Positions 9,034-18,057 of a stretch of DNA of 64,000 nucleotides are shown here, one piece after another. The stretch comes from Enterobacter sp. Cy-643 (GTDB lineage: Bacteria; Pseudomonadota; Gammaproteobacteria; Enterobacterales; Enterobacteriaceae), in contig NZ_VWWV01000001.1 of NCBI RefSeq assembly GCF_011752815.1, forward strand, positions 558,001-622,000, in the 5' to 3' direction. The notes beneath the pieces were generated by a model. The model ran no database searches, was not told where the DNA came from, and worked only from the letters and a program-made list of their open reading frames with translations. The position numbers and the translations under genes are program-made. Each line of letters begins with the position of its first letter. Within the stretch, counting starts at the first letter, position 1.

Positions 9034-9642
9034 TTAGTCACGTACCCAGCCTTTGCGGATGGGCAGCGCGAAACAGTAGCGGTAAATCTGATGCAGGCGC
9101 TGGTGGATTTGTGGCCCGCTCAGGTTCCAGACTACCTGCGACAACAGACAGGCGCTCATGCCGACCAGCAGGCCGCCGAGCATATCCAGCGGCCAGTGAA
9201 CGCCGAGGTAGACGCGGGACCAGGCAATAGCGCAGCCGATCGCAAACAGCATTACGCCGGACCAGATGCGGTGCCAGCACAAAAATGCCAGAGCAAAGGT
9301 GAAGATCACCGTGCCGTGGTCGCTTGGGAAAGAGTCATCCGGCGCGTGGTGCAGGAAGTTGTAGCCAAGTCCGACCACAAAAGGACGCGGATGCGGGAAC
9401 AACTGCCCAATGACCCACGACAGCGCCACGCTAATCACCAGCGCCATGCCGGTTTTGATCACCACCTGGCGCTGGGCCGGCATCTGTTTATGCTGGCCCC
9501 ACAGCCAGAGCGCGACGATCAGCAGCGGGACGATGCTTATAAGATCCCGGGCGAAGAAAATCGCCATTTTTATCATCCACTCCGGCGAGGACGGGGTAGC
9601 ATTAATGAGCAAAAACAGATTCTGGTTGAGCGTTTCCATCAT
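9034..9642 (-). CDS. ybjG: Undecaprenyl-diphosphatase YbjG (PAP2 family)
   Basis: 202 residues of an integral membrane PAP2 phosphatase. The three signature pieces are present: PHPRPF, FPSDHGT and SRVYLGVHWPLD. The protein dephosphorylates undecaprenyl diphosphate at the periplasmic face to recycle the lipid carrier for peptidoglycan and O-antigen synthesis. E. coli YbjG is about 198 residues. Start choice is between adjacent ATGs at 9642 and 9639; AGGA sits upstream at workable spacing. It shares the lipid carrier with the polysaccharide genes at the right end of this window. Confidence 0.93.
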   Translation of the reverse strand: MMETLNQNLFLLINATPSSPEWMIKMAIFFARDLISIVPLLIVALWLWGQHKQMPAQRQVVIKTGMALVISVALSWVIGQLFPHPRPFVVGLGYNFLHHAPDDSFPSDHGTVIFTFALAFLCWHRIWSGVMLFAIGCAIAWSRVYLGVHWPLDMLGGLLVGMSACLLSQVVWNLSGPQIHQRLHQIYRYCFALPIRKGWVRD

Positions 9643-9657
9643 AACTTGTCCTGTGCT

Positions 9658-9897
9658 TTAACTGACCAGGTGGACATCGCGCCGTAAAGCACCACCCGGG
9701 TTAACCATACCCAGCAACCTGTCCACAGGTTGTGGCTGAAAAAGTGTGCCCCGCGCATCATCTGGCCTTCTCCCGGAAAACCAGCGAAAAATGGCAGCCC
9801 GTATTATCAGGATGCAAAGCGGGAAAAGATAGAAGTAGGGCGGCAGACGGTAAAGCAGTTTTGTCTTATTTACCGTTGGTTTAGGAAAATATTTCAT
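9658..9897 (-). CDS. Hypothetical small membrane protein (79 aa)
   Basis: I do not recognise this protein. It has a basic N-terminus (MKYFPKPTVNKTKLLYRL), one strongly hydrophobic stretch (residues about 20-38, PPYFYLFPLCILIIRAAIF) and a polar, arginine-rich tail, which suggests a single-pass inner-membrane peptide. The case for a real gene is a good AGGAG six to seven bases before ATG 9897, plus the 447-base gap it fills between ybjG and mdfA. The ribosome site lies inside a palindrome (CTCTC TTAG GAGAG on the minus strand), which could mask it. The last third may be read-through sequence. It could be cotranscribed with ybjG. Confidence 0.45.
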   Translation of the reverse strand: MKYFPKPTVNKTKLLYRLPPYFYLFPLCILIIRAAIFRWFSGRRPDDARGTLFQPQPVDRLLGMVNPGGALRRDVHLVS

Positions 9898-10024
9898 CTT
9901 GTCTCTCCTAAGAGAGTGCCGACCTTAAATTCATGGCAGCAGAATATTCATCACAGATTAAGAAATCCTTAATAGAATTGAGGTATGATATGCGCGGATT
10001 TACACCCCGTGCTATTTGTCAGCC

Positions 10025-10054
10025 GTTGACTACCGCTGGCACGGGCAATTGAAT
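10025..10054 (+). promoter_or_regulatory. Possible mdfA promoter
   Basis: TTGACT (10025-10030) and TGAATA (10049-10054) are separated by 18 bases and lie about 35 bases before the mdfA start. This is a pattern match only. Confidence 0.3.
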
Positions 10055-10089
10055 ACACTCTGCGCGTTTCTTTATCTTCTGAGTTTCTA

Positions 10090-11322
10090 ATGCAACATAA
10101 TACGATAGCTAACAAATCGTTAGGCCGTCAGGCACTGCTGTTCCCGCTTTGTCTGGTGCTCTACGAATTCTCAACTTATATCGGCAATGACATGATCCAG
10201 CCGGGGATGCTGGCCGTGGTGGATCAGTTCCAGGCGGGCGTGGAATGGGTGCCGACCTCAATGACGGCTTATCTGGCGGGCGGGATGTTCCTGCAGTGGC
10301 TGCTGGGGCCGCTGTCTGACCGTATTGGCCGCCGCCCGGTAATGTTGACCGGTGTGGTCTGGTTTATTGTCACCTGCCTCGCGACGCTGCTGGCCCAGGA
10401 TATTCAGCAGTTCACCTTCCTGCGATTCCTGCAGGGCGTCAGCCTGTGCTTTATTGGCGCCGTGGGCTACGCCGCTATTCAGGAGTCGTTCGAAGAGGCG
10501 GTTTGCATCAAGATAACCGCGCTGATGGCGAACGTGGCGCTCATCGCGCCGCTGCTTGGGCCGCTGGTAGGTGCGGCGTGGATCCACGTGGCTCCGTGGG
10601 AAACGATGTTTGTGCTGTTTGCGCTGCTGGCGGCCATCTCTTTCTTTGGGCTGCACAAGGCGATGCCGGAAACGGCGACCCGCCTTGGCGAAAAGCTTTC
10701 GCTGAAAGAGCTTGGGCGTGACTACAAGCTGGTGCTGAAAAACCTGCGTTTTGTCTCGGGCGCGCTGGCGACGGGCTTTGTCAGCCTGCCGCTGCTGGCG
10801 TGGATTGCCCAGTCGCCGGTGATCATCATCAGCGGGGAGAATCTCAGCAGCTATGAATACGGCCTGCTGCAGGTGCCCATCTTCGGCGCGCTGATCCTCG
10901 GTAACCTGGTCCTGGCGAAGCTGACGTCCCGGCGCAGCGTGCGCAGCCTGATCATCATGGGCGGCTGGTGGATTGTGCCGGGCCTGATTGTGGCGGCAGT
11001 GGCTACGGTGGTTTCTTCTCATGCTTATTTGTGGATGACCGCTGGCCTGAGTCTGTACGCCTTTGGCATCGGCCTGGCGAATGCGGGCCTGGTGCGCCTG
11101 ACGCTGTTCGCCAGCGAGATGAGTAAAGGCACGGTGTCGGCGGCGATGGGCATGCTGCAAATGCTGATCTTTACCGTCGGTATTGAGCTGAGCAAGCACG
11201 CCTACCAGTTCGGCGGCAACGGTCTGTTCAGCCTGTTTAACCTGCTGGGCGGAGTGGTTTGGCTTGGGCTGATGGTGTTGTTCCTGAAGGACAAAACTGT
11301 CGGTCAGGCGAGAGACGCCTAA
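10090..11322 (+). CDS. mdfA: Multidrug efflux MFS transporter MdfA (Cmr)
   Basis: 410 residues, identical in length to E. coli MdfA and nearly superimposable. Twelve membrane helices are expected. The charged residues of helix 1 needed for drug recognition and proton coupling, E26 and D34, are both present ([10 protein letters not shown]). The MFS motif A ([11 protein letters not shown]) follows helix 2, and motif C is the LGPLVGAAW region. It exports chloramphenicol, lipophilic cations and other drugs in exchange for protons. The start at 10090 ([19 protein letters not shown]) aligns with the family. It is transcribed away from ybjG and ends at a bidirectional terminator facing metG. Confidence 0.96.
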   Translation: MQHNTIANKSLGRQALLFPLCLVLYEFSTYIGNDMIQPGMLAVVDQFQAGVEWVPTSMTAYLAGGMFLQWLLGPLSDRIGRRPVMLTGVVWFIVTCLATLLAQDIQQFTFLRFLQGVSLCFIGAVGYAAIQESFEEAVCIKITALMANVALIAPLLGPLVGAAWIHVAPWETMFVLFALLAAISFFGLHKAMPETATRLGEKLSLKELGRDYKLVLKNLRFVSGALATGFVSLPLLAWIAQSPVIIISGENLSSYEYGLLQVPIFGALILGNLVLAKLTSRRSVRSLIIMGGWWIVPGLIVAAVATVVSSHAYLWMTAGLSLYAFGIGLANAGLVRLTLFASEMSKGTVSAAMGMLQMLIFTVGIELSKHAYQFGGNGLFSLFNLLGGVVWLGLMVLFLKDKTVGQARDA

Positions 11323-11326
11323 TAAG

Positions 11327-11354
11327 AAAAAACCCCGGATTTCCGGGGTTTTTT
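11327..11354. terminator. Bidirectional terminator between mdfA and metG
   Basis: AAAAACCCCGGA and TCCGGGGTTTTT form a near-perfect hairpin with an A-run on one side and a T-run on the other. It serves both convergent genes. Confidence 0.9.
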
Positions 11355-11359
11355 ATCGG

Positions 11360-13396
11360 TCACTTAACCGCCATGCCGGGCTGAGCACCGCTGTCCGGGC
11401 TCAGCAGGAAGATATCTTTCCCGCCAGGACCTGCGGCCATCACCATCCCCTCAGACACGCCAAAGCGCATCTTACGTGGAGCGAGGTTGGCCACCATCAC
11501 GGTCAGACGACCTTCCAGCTGAGAAGGATCCGGGTAAGCGGTACGAATGCCGGAGAAGACGTTACGTTTCTCGCCGCCGAGATCCAGCGTCAGGCGCAGC
11601 AGCTTGTCGGAGCCGTCCACGAATTCTGCTTTCTCAATCAGCGCGATGCGCATATCCACTTTCGCGAAGTCATCAAAGGTGATGGTCTCCTGAATCGGAT
11701 CGTCCGCCAGCGGGCCGGTTACCGGCGCCGCATTCAGCGCTTTCACTTCTTCTTTAGACGCTTCCACCAGCGCTTCCACCTGTTTCGTTTCAATACGGTT
11801 ATACAGCGCCTTGAAGCTGTTTACCTTGTGGTTCAGCAGCGGCGTAGCGATGCTGTCCCAGCTCAGTTCAGCATTCAGGAAGGCTTCTGTACGCTCGGTG
11901 AGCGACGGCAGAACCGGCTTAAGCCAGGTCATCAGTACGCGGAACATATTCAGGCCCATGGTACAGATAGCCTGCAGGTCGGCATCGCGGCCTTCCTGCT
12001 TAGCCACAACCCACGGTGCCTGCTCGTCCACGTAGCGGTTAGCGATATCCGCCAGCGCCATGATTTCGCGGATTGCACGGCCAAATTCGCGGCTGTCCCA
12101 CGCTTCGCCGATGCTTTCTGCCGCGTCGGTGAAGGTTTTGTACAGCTCTGCATCGGCAATCTCTGCGGCCAGCATGCCGTCAAAACGCTTGGCGATGAAG
12201 CCGGCGTTACGGGACGCCAGGTTAACCACTTTGTTGACGATGTCGCTGTTCACGCGCTGCACGAAGTCTTCCAGGTTAAGGTCGATATCGTCGATGCGGG
12301 AAGAAAGCTTCGCGGTGTAATAATAACGCAGGCTGTCGGCATCAAAGTGATTCAGCCAGGTGCTGGCTTTGATAAAGGTGCCGCGAGACTTGGACATCTT
12401 CGCGCCGTTGACCGTTACATAGCCGTGAACAAACAGGTTGGTTGGCTTGCGGAAGTGACTGCCTTCCAGCATGGCCGGCCAGAACAGGCTGTGGAAATAA
12501 ACGATGTCTTTGCCGATGAAGTGATACAGCTCGGTGGTGGAATCTTTCTTCCAGTATTCGTCGAAGCTGGTGGTGTCGCCGCGCTTGTCGCACAGGTTCT
12601 TAAAGGAACCCATGTAGCCGATAGGCGCATCCAGCCAGACGTAGAAGTATTTGCCCGGTGCATTCGGAATTTCGAAGCCGAAGTAAGGCGCATCGCGGGA
12701 GATATCCCACTGCTGCAGACCGGACTCGAACCACTCCTGCATCTTGTTGGCCACCTGCTCCTGCAGCGCGCCGCTGCGGGTCCACGCCTGCAGCATTTCG
12801 CTGAACGACGGCAGGTCAAAGAAGAAGTGCTCGGAATCACGCATTTCAGGCGTCGCGCCGGACACCACGGATTTTGGATCGATAAGCTCAGTTGGGCTGT
12901 AGGTGGAGCCGCACACTTCGCAGTTATCGCCGTACTGATCCGGGGCTTTACATTTCGGGCAGGTGCCTTTGACAAAACGGTCCGGCAGGAACATGCCTTT
13001 TTCCGGATCGTAGAGCTGAGAGATAGTGCGGTTTTTAATAAAACCGTTTTCTTTCAGGCGGCCATAAATCAGCTCCGACAGCGCGCGGTTTTCGTCGCTG
13101 TGGGTAGAGTGATAGTTATCATAGCTGATGTTAAAGCCTGCAAAATCAGTCTGATGCTCCTGACTCATTTCGGCAATCATCTGCTCTGGGGTGATACCCA
13201 GCTGCTGCGCTTTCAGCATGATAGGCGTGCCGTGGGCGTCGTCTGCGCAGATGAAGTTAACCTCGTTGCCGCGCATTCGTTGGTAACGGACCCAGACATC
13301 AGCCTGAATATGCTCCAGCATGTGACCGAGGTGGATTGAGCCGTTTGCGTACGGCAGGGCGCACGTTACCAATATTTTCTTCGCGGGTTGAGTCAT
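11360..13396 (-). CDS. metG: Methionyl-tRNA synthetase
   Basis: 678 residues from ATG 13396 ([19 protein letters not shown]). An open frame runs 63 codons further upstream, but that part is not family-like. The class I signature HLGH is at residues 22-25 and KMSKS near 335. Zinc-knuckle cysteines (CPKC and CEVC) lie near 146-162, and a C-terminal EMAP/Trbp111-like tRNA-binding domain follows (residues about 575-678). The enzyme charges initiator and elongator tRNA-Met. It is divergent from mrp, as in E. coli. Its downstream neighbour mdfA is not the E. coli one. The long open frame on the other strand (11828-13339) is a shadow. Confidence 0.98.
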   Translation of the reverse strand: MTQPAKKILVTCALPYANGSIHLGHMLEHIQADVWVRYQRMRGNEVNFICADDAHGTPIMLKAQQLGITPEQMIAEMSQEHQTDFAGFNISYDNYHSTHSDENRALSELIYGRLKENGFIKNRTISQLYDPEKGMFLPDRFVKGTCPKCKAPDQYGDNCEVCGSTYSPTELIDPKSVVSGATPEMRDSEHFFFDLPSFSEMLQAWTRSGALQEQVANKMQEWFESGLQQWDISRDAPYFGFEIPNAPGKYFYVWLDAPIGYMGSFKNLCDKRGDTTSFDEYWKKDSTTELYHFIGKDIVYFHSLFWPAMLEGSHFRKPTNLFVHGYVTVNGAKMSKSRGTFIKASTWLNHFDADSLRYYYTAKLSSRIDDIDLNLEDFVQRVNSDIVNKVVNLASRNAGFIAKRFDGMLAAEIADAELYKTFTDAAESIGEAWDSREFGRAIREIMALADIANRYVDEQAPWVVAKQEGRDADLQAICTMGLNMFRVLMTWLKPVLPSLTERTEAFLNAELSWDSIATPLLNHKVNSFKALYNRIETKQVEALVEASKEEVKALNAAPVTGPLADDPIQETITFDDFAKVDMRIALIEKAEFVDGSDKLLRLTLDLGGEKRNVFSGIRTAYPDPSQLEGRLTVMVANLAPRKMRFGVSEGMVMAAGPGGKDIFLLSPDSGAQPGMAVK

Positions 13397-13559
13397 AGTG
13401 GGAATTGCATCTTCTGATTTTAAAAAAGGGGACTTGATATTACCGGATTGGCAATTGTTTAGTAACCCCAAAGCCCGCAATAACCGCACATGAATAGGCG
13501 GCGTGGTTTCTGGTATGCTTAGCGGATTGCAATGTCCGATAAAAACATAAGGAGTCGGG

Positions 13560-14672
13560 ATGAATTCGCAATCCCCGTCCAGCAAGTCCCCGGAACAGCT
13601 TCGCGCGATGGTCGCCGGGACCCTGGCTAATTTTCAGCACCCTACCTTGAAACACAACCTTACCGCCCTGAAAGCGCTGCACCATGTCGCCATGCTTGAC
13701 GACACGCTACACGTTGAACTGCAGATGCCGTTCGCCTGGCAAAGCGGGTTTGATGCCTTAAAAGAGACCTGCAGCGCTGACCTGCTGCGGATCACCGGCG
13801 CGAAGGCGGTGGACTGGAAGCTAAGCCATCACATTGCCACGCTTAAGCGGGTGAAAAACCAGCCCGGCATTAACGGCGTCAAAAACATTATTGCCGTCAG
13901 CTCCGGCAAAGGCGGGGTGGGTAAATCGACTACCGCGGTAAATATGGCGCTGGCGCTGGCGGCCGAAGGGGCCAAAGTGGGCATTCTCGATGCCGACATT
14001 TACGGCCCGTCGATCCCAACCATGCTGGGTGCCGAACACGAGCGCCCAACGTCCCCGGACGGCAAACACATGGCGCCGATCGTGGCGCACGGCCTGGCGA
14101 CTAACTCGATCGGTTACCTCGTGACCGACGAAAACGCTATGGTGTGGCGCGGTCCGATGGCCAGCAAAGCGCTGATGCAAATGCTGCAGGAAACGCTGTG
14201 GCCGGATCTGGACTACCTGGTGATTGACATGCCGCCGGGCACCGGTGACATCCAGCTGACGCTGGCGCAAAACATTCCGGTCACCGGGGCGATGGTTGTG
14301 ACGACGCCTCAGGACATCGCGCTGATCGACGCCCGCAAAGGGATCGTGATGTTCGAGAAAGTTGAGGTGCCGGTGGTGGGCATTGTTGAGAATATGAGTA
14401 TTCATATTTGCAGCAACTGCGGTCACCAGGAGCCGATTTTCGGCACCGGCGGCGCGGAGAAACTGGCACAGCAATATCACACCACGCTGCTGGGTCAGCT
14501 GCCGCTGCACATCACCCTGCGTGAAGACCTCGACGTCGGTAAGCCGACGGTCATTAATCGCCCGGAAAGCGACATCACTACGCTCTACCGCGACCTGGCG
14601 GGGCGCGTGGCGGCTCAGCTTTACTGGAACGGGGATGTGATTCCAAGCGAGATCGCCTTCAGAGCGGTGTAA
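13560..14672 (+). CDS. mrp: Iron-sulfur cluster carrier ATPase Mrp (ApbC)
   Basis: 370 residues. The N-terminal MIP18-like domain (residues 1-95) is followed by a P-loop ATPase with the deviant Walker A GKGGVGKS at 116-123. The conserved CSNC pair of cysteines, used to bind a bridging 4Fe-4S cluster between two subunits, lies near residue 283. It acts in the cytoplasm to deliver clusters to apoproteins. The start at 13560 follows AGGAG at 13550. It is divergent from metG across a 163-base promoter region, the normal enterobacterial arrangement. It is followed by a perfect palindrome of the dispersed repeat family. Confidence 0.96.
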   Translation: MNSQSPSSKSPEQLRAMVAGTLANFQHPTLKHNLTALKALHHVAMLDDTLHVELQMPFAWQSGFDALKETCSADLLRITGAKAVDWKLSHHIATLKRVKNQPGINGVKNIIAVSSGKGGVGKSTTAVNMALALAAEGAKVGILDADIYGPSIPTMLGAEHERPTSPDGKHMAPIVAHGLATNSIGYLVTDENAMVWRGPMASKALMQMLQETLWPDLDYLVIDMPPGTGDIQLTLAQNIPVTGAMVVTTPQDIALIDARKGIVMFEKVEVPVVGIVENMSIHICSNCGHQEPIFGTGGAEKLAQQYHTTLLGQLPLHITLREDLDVGKPTVINRPESDITTLYRDLAGRVAAQLYWNGDVIPSEIAFRAV

Positions 14673-14686
14673 ACGTTAGCCGCAGT

Positions 14687-14717
14687 TTTCCCCCTCTCCC
14701 TCTGGGAGAGGGGGAAA
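14687..14717. repeat. Dispersed palindrome, CCCTCTCCC family (copy 1)
   Basis: A perfect 14-bp stem (TTTCCCCCTCTCCC with GGGAGAGGGGGAAA) has a three-base TCT loop. It lies between the convergent genes mrp and the acetyltransferase gene and may act as a terminator for both. Related units occur at 24944-25167 and 43326-43455. Confidence 0.8.
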
Positions 14718-14745
14718 GAGGGATTATTTTCAGGAAATGAGGCGG

Positions 14746-15171
14746 CTACCCCAATACAAAATGCATTAAATAGTATTCACCGTCCGGCCCGTCTCCCGGC
14801 GCCTCAATATGCCAGCCGTTACGGCGATAAAACTCAACCGCATGTTCATTTTTTGCCAGGCACTTTAGCGAACCCGTGCCGGTAAATTCACTCTGCACTT
14901 TCTTCAGCAGCGCCTTTCCCGCGCCCGTTCCCTGATGTTCCGGGCTGACGAACAGGTTATGCAGGAAGTTATCCTGCACCCAGACGGAAGCGAAGCCGAT
15001 GCGGTGGCCGTTATCTTCTGCTACCCAGATGCGTTCATCCTGAGTGGCGCTGTCAAAGTCTTCGAGCTGCCAGGCGCTGCCGTCGAGCCAGGGCCAGGCC
15101 TTGCGGCGGGCGTGAAGGTAAAGGGTACGTAAGAAAGGACGGTCGGATTCTTGCCAAAGTCGTAGGATCAA
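14746..15171 (-). CDS. GNAT family N-acetyltransferase
   Basis: A protein of about 141 residues from TTG 15171 (LILRLWQESDRPFLRTLYL), preceded by AAGG at a seven-base spacing. The frame is open to 15267, but the extra 32 residues are not GNAT-like and would overlap the yehS promoter region. The acetyl-CoA loop (FVSPEHQGTGAGKALL) and the C-terminal FYRRNGWHIE helix-strand are clear. Substrate is unknown; the family acetylates small amines, antibiotics or protein N-termini. It points toward mrp and shares the palindrome there as a likely terminator. It is not part of the E. coli mrp-metG neighbourhood. Confidence 0.75.
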   Translation of the reverse strand: MILRLWQESDRPFLRTLYLHARRKAWPWLDGSAWQLEDFDSATQDERIWVAEDNGHRIGFASVWVQDNFLHNLFVSPEHQGTGAGKALLKKVQSEFTGTGSLKCLAKNEHAVEFYRRNGWHIEAPGDGPDGEYYLMHFVLG

Positions 15172-15338
15172 ATGATTGCCTTTTAGGATGAAAGTTAGCC
15201 CATTGAGTCTACCCTTAAGCCTGAAGAGTGCCAATTCACCGCCGGTAAATTTAGCGCTGGCGGACAAATCCGCGCGGTTTTTGTTACAACGCGTGCGCTT
15301 CTCTATATACTGCCCGCTTTTGGCCCTGAGATTGTCCC

Positions 15339-15812
15339 ATGTTGAATAATGATGTACTGCTAAGCGTTCGCTACATGCTGAACCTGAATAACGATGGAAT
15401 CGTTAAGATCCTTGCTCTGACCGGCACCGACGTCCCCGCGGAACAGATCGTTCCGTGGCTGAAGAAAGAGGACGAAGAGGGCTTTAAAGCCTGCCCGGAT
15501 CTGATCATGGCGAACTTTCTTAACGGTCTGATCTACTTCAAACGCGGCAAAGACGAAAGCAAGCCAGAGCCGAAGCTTGAGCGCCGGATGACCAACAACA
15601 TTATTCTGAAAAAACTGCGTATCGCCTTTGAGCTGAAATCTGACGACGTGCTGGAGATCCTGACCGCCCAGCAGTTCCGCATTTCTATGCCGGAAATTAC
15701 CGCCATGATGCGCAACCCGGATCATAAAAACTACCGCGAGTGCGGCGATCAGTTCCTGCGCTACTTCCTGCGTGGCCTGACCCAGCGCCTGAAGCCGGCG
15801 AAAGCGGAATAG
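15339..15812 (+). CDS. yehS: DUF1456 family protein YehS
   Basis: 157 residues with two tandem copies of a DUF1456 helical repeat (MLNNDVLLSVRYMLNLNN and MTNNIILKKLRIAFELKSDD). The length and both repeat motifs match E. coli YehS. The function is unknown; the repeat is thought to be a small DNA- or RNA-contacting helical fold, but that is not shown. The start at ATG 15339 follows TGTCCC with no good ribosome site. It is preceded by a promoter-like region shared with the divergent acetyltransferase gene. Confidence 0.92.
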   Translation: MLNNDVLLSVRYMLNLNNDGIVKILALTGTDVPAEQIVPWLKKEDEEGFKACPDLIMANFLNGLIYFKRGKDESKPEPKLERRMTNNIILKKLRIAFELKSDDVLEILTAQQFRISMPEITAMMRNPDHKNYRECGDQFLRYFLRGLTQRLKPAKAE

Positions 15813-15823
15813 CCCTTAGAGAC

Positions 15824-15850
15824 AAAAAGGGGATAACCGCCGTTATCCCC
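15824..15850 (-). terminator. Terminator of the alpha/beta hydrolase gene
   Basis: GGGGATAAC (15829-15837) pairs with GTTATCCCC (15842-15850). On the minus strand the hairpin is followed by TTTTTGTC, so it best serves the 15870-16880 gene; it may also stop yehS transcripts. Confidence 0.75.
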
Positions 15851-15869
15851 CTTCAAAACAGCCCCGAAC

Positions 15870-16880
15870 TCAGTTCAGATGAGCACGTAACTCCCCTGCA
15901 GCCTGCGCAATGGCGGTACGTACGGTAGGTTCATCGCCGATCGCGTTTAATAAACCGTAATCGTGGATCATGCCGTTGTAGCGGGTCACGGTCACCGGCA
16001 CGCCAGCTTCGTCGAGCTTCCGGCCAAACGCTTCGCCTTCATCACGCAGCACGTCAAGCTCCGCCGTTTGAATCAAGGCTGGCGGCAGGCCTTTCAGCTG
16101 CTCATGGCTGGCCTCCAGCGGTGAAGCCAGAATATTGCGACGGTCGCTCTCTTTCGTGGTGTAGTTATCCCAGAACCATTTCATCATGTTCTTGCTGAGG
16201 AAATAGCCGTTTGAGAACTGGGTGTAAGAACCGGTATCAAAGCGCGCGTCGGTCACCGGCCACAGCATGACCTGGTAGCGAATCGCCGGGGTATGCTGCG
16301 CTTTGGCCTGCAGGGCTACGGCGGCAACCATGTTCCCGCCCACGCTGTTACCGGCCAGCGCAAGGCGACTGCCGTCGACGCCAATCTCGTTCCCGTGTTC
16401 CGCCACCCAGCGGGTCGCTTCATAGGCCTGGTTGATGGCCACAGGGAAATGGGCCTCCGGGGACGGCGTGTAGTTCACGAACACCGCGGCAGCCCCTGAC
16501 TCAGAGACTAAATCGCGCACCAGGCGTTCATGAGTCTGGAAGTCGCCCAGCACCCAGCCGCCGCCGTGGAAGAACATAAACACCGGCAGCGTACCGCTGG
16601 CATTTTTCGGCTTAACGATGGTGAGCGTCAGCGGCTTCCCCTCCACGGTAATTGTCTTTTCAGCGATATCAGCGGCGGGAAGCTTGCCCCCTTTTTGGGC
16701 GTCGATCAGTACCTGACGAGCGGCCTGGGGTGATAGTTGCTCGATGGGTTTGCCGCCGCCGCTGTTTAAAACGGCGAGAAATTTACTCACGCCGACCGTC
16801 GGAGTCGGCGCGTCGGCGGCCAAAGCAGAGGTCAGGCCGGAAGCGGTTAACGTCATGGCGATGAGTAAAGAACGTGACAT
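15870..16880 (-). CDS. Secreted alpha/beta hydrolase (HSL-type esterase)
   Basis: 336 residues with a signal peptide cleaved after ALA (residues 20-22), so probably periplasmic. The oxyanion-hole motif HGGGW (105-109), the nucleophile elbow GNSVGG (Ser179), the acid D276 (ELDVLRDE) and H306 (GMIHDYG) form a complete hormone-sensitive-lipase-type catalytic set. Family members cleave short-chain esters. The natural substrate cannot be read from the sequence. The upstream 176 bases before the next gene are AT-rich and probably hold its promoter. No partner gene is adjacent; the LysR gene behind it is transcribed in the same direction but belongs to another module. Confidence 0.85.
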   Translation of the reverse strand: MSRSLLIAMTLTASGLTSALAADAPTPTVGVSKFLAVLNSGGGKPIEQLSPQAARQVLIDAQKGGKLPAADIAEKTITVEGKPLTLTIVKPKNASGTLPVFMFFHGGGWVLGDFQTHERLVRDLVSESGAAAVFVNYTPSPEAHFPVAINQAYEATRWVAEHGNEIGVDGSRLALAGNSVGGNMVAAVALQAKAQHTPAIRYQVMLWPVTDARFDTGSYTQFSNGYFLSKNMMKWFWDNYTTKESDRRNILASPLEASHEQLKGLPPALIQTAELDVLRDEGEAFGRKLDEAGVPVTVTRYNGMIHDYGLLNAIGDEPTVRTAIAQAAGELRAHLN

Positions 16881-17056
16881 TTTATCTCCTTTGCGATTGT
16901 ATAGTGTGCTATTTAATTGATTGCGGCTTGTCGTGTTTCGATGTTGTTGGGAGTGAATTTAAATAGCGCACAATGTTATTGCAAGCGATTTGATATCAAG
17001 ATATTTAATTGTATAACTAACTAATTGATTATTAATATTAAATATTTTACGGGCCG

Positions 17057-17989
17057 TCAGTACAGCGAGGCATCTCTCATCATCTCGATAAGTCTCCGCA
17101 AGCCTGGATGGAGCTGTCTGCGGCTGGGGTAATACATCACCATCGGTTCATCTTCACACACCCATTCCGGAATAACCTGCACCAGCTGCCCGCTTTCCAG
17201 CAGCGGCCGCACTCGCACATCCAGGCAATAAGCCAGCCCGAAGCCGTTCAGGGCGGTATCAATGATCATTTCGCTTTCATTGAGGATCAGCGAGCCGGGC
17301 ACATCCAATGCCAGCGCCTCTTTGCCCCGGTTAAGCTCCCATTTGTAGAGCGTGCCGTTGCCGAGCCGCATTCGGATGCACTGGTGCTGGAAGAGATCGT
17401 CCGGGTGGCTCAGCGGAAGGTGTGCGGTATGGCTTAAATACTGCGGCGAGGCGACCACTATCCACCTAAGCTTGCGCGTCACCGGCATCGCAATCATGTC
17501 TTTTGGGACACTCTCTCCGTAGCGAATTCCTGCGTCGTAGCCGCTGCCGATAATATCAACCAGCGTGTTATCGACGGTAATCTCCATCTGCAGCCGGGGA
17601 TACATAGCCATAAATTTCGCCAGCACCGGCGCAAACAGCAGTTGGGCTGCATCTCGCGGGATATTGATCCGCAGCCGTCCGACCGGGGATTCGCGGTAAT
17701 GATCCAGCTCATCAAGCGCCATACGGATATGGGAAAACCCGGTTTCCAGATGCCCAAGCAGCGCTTCCCCGGCGTCGGTAGGCACAACGGAGCGGCTGGT
17801 GCGGTTGAGCAGGCGCACTCCAAGTCGCTCCTCCAGCCCGCGCATCGTGTGGCTTAGCGCAGAGGTAGACACGCCCAGCTCAGAGGCGGCAAGCCGGAAG
17901 CTTTTCCGGCGGCAGATGGTCAAAAAAACGTTGAGATCGGCGAGTTCGCCACGGACCGGAGCGGGCATAAAAGGGGCCTCTGTCATCAA
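17057..17989 (-). CDS. LysR family transcriptional regulator
   Basis: 310 residues. The N-terminal winged helix-turn-helix (residues about 14-72, FRLAASELGVSTSALSHTMRGLEERLGVRLLNRTSRSV) is followed by a periplasmic-binding-like effector domain. The subfamily with an SPVGRLRINIPRDAA linker commonly controls nearby oxidoreductases. It is divergent from an aldo-keto reductase gene with 68 bases between, so it most likely regulates the 18058-20778 operon. The inducer is unknown. A start a few codons inside (MPAPVRGEL) is possible. Confidence 0.88.
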   Translation of the reverse strand: MMTEAPFMPAPVRGELADLNVFLTICRRKSFRLAASELGVSTSALSHTMRGLEERLGVRLLNRTSRSVVPTDAGEALLGHLETGFSHIRMALDELDHYRESPVGRLRINIPRDAAQLLFAPVLAKFMAMYPRLQMEITVDNTLVDIIGSGYDAGIRYGESVPKDMIAMPVTRKLRWIVVASPQYLSHTAHLPLSHPDDLFQHQCIRMRLGNGTLYKWELNRGKEALALDVPGSLILNESEMIIDTALNGFGLAYCLDVRVRPLLESGQLVQVIPEWVCEDEPMVMYYPSRRQLHPGLRRLIEMMRDASLY

Positions 17990-17996
17990 GGGTTCG

Positions 17997-18011
17997 TTGA
18001 AATTAATTCAA
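17997..18011. promoter_or_regulatory. Candidate LysR-type operator
   Basis: TTGAA-ATTAA-TTCAA is an inverted repeat that fits the T-N11-A pattern of LysR regulators. It lies in the 68-base gap between the divergent regulator and the aldo-keto reductase. Confidence 0.55.
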
Positions 18012-18057
18012 CTTAACATGAGTTACAATCGGTTCACAGAACAGACAGGGGGAAATC

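Noticed and set aside
11828-13339. 503-codon open frame opposite metG
   Set aside because: Long only because metG codons lack complementary stops; MetG is certain on the other strand.
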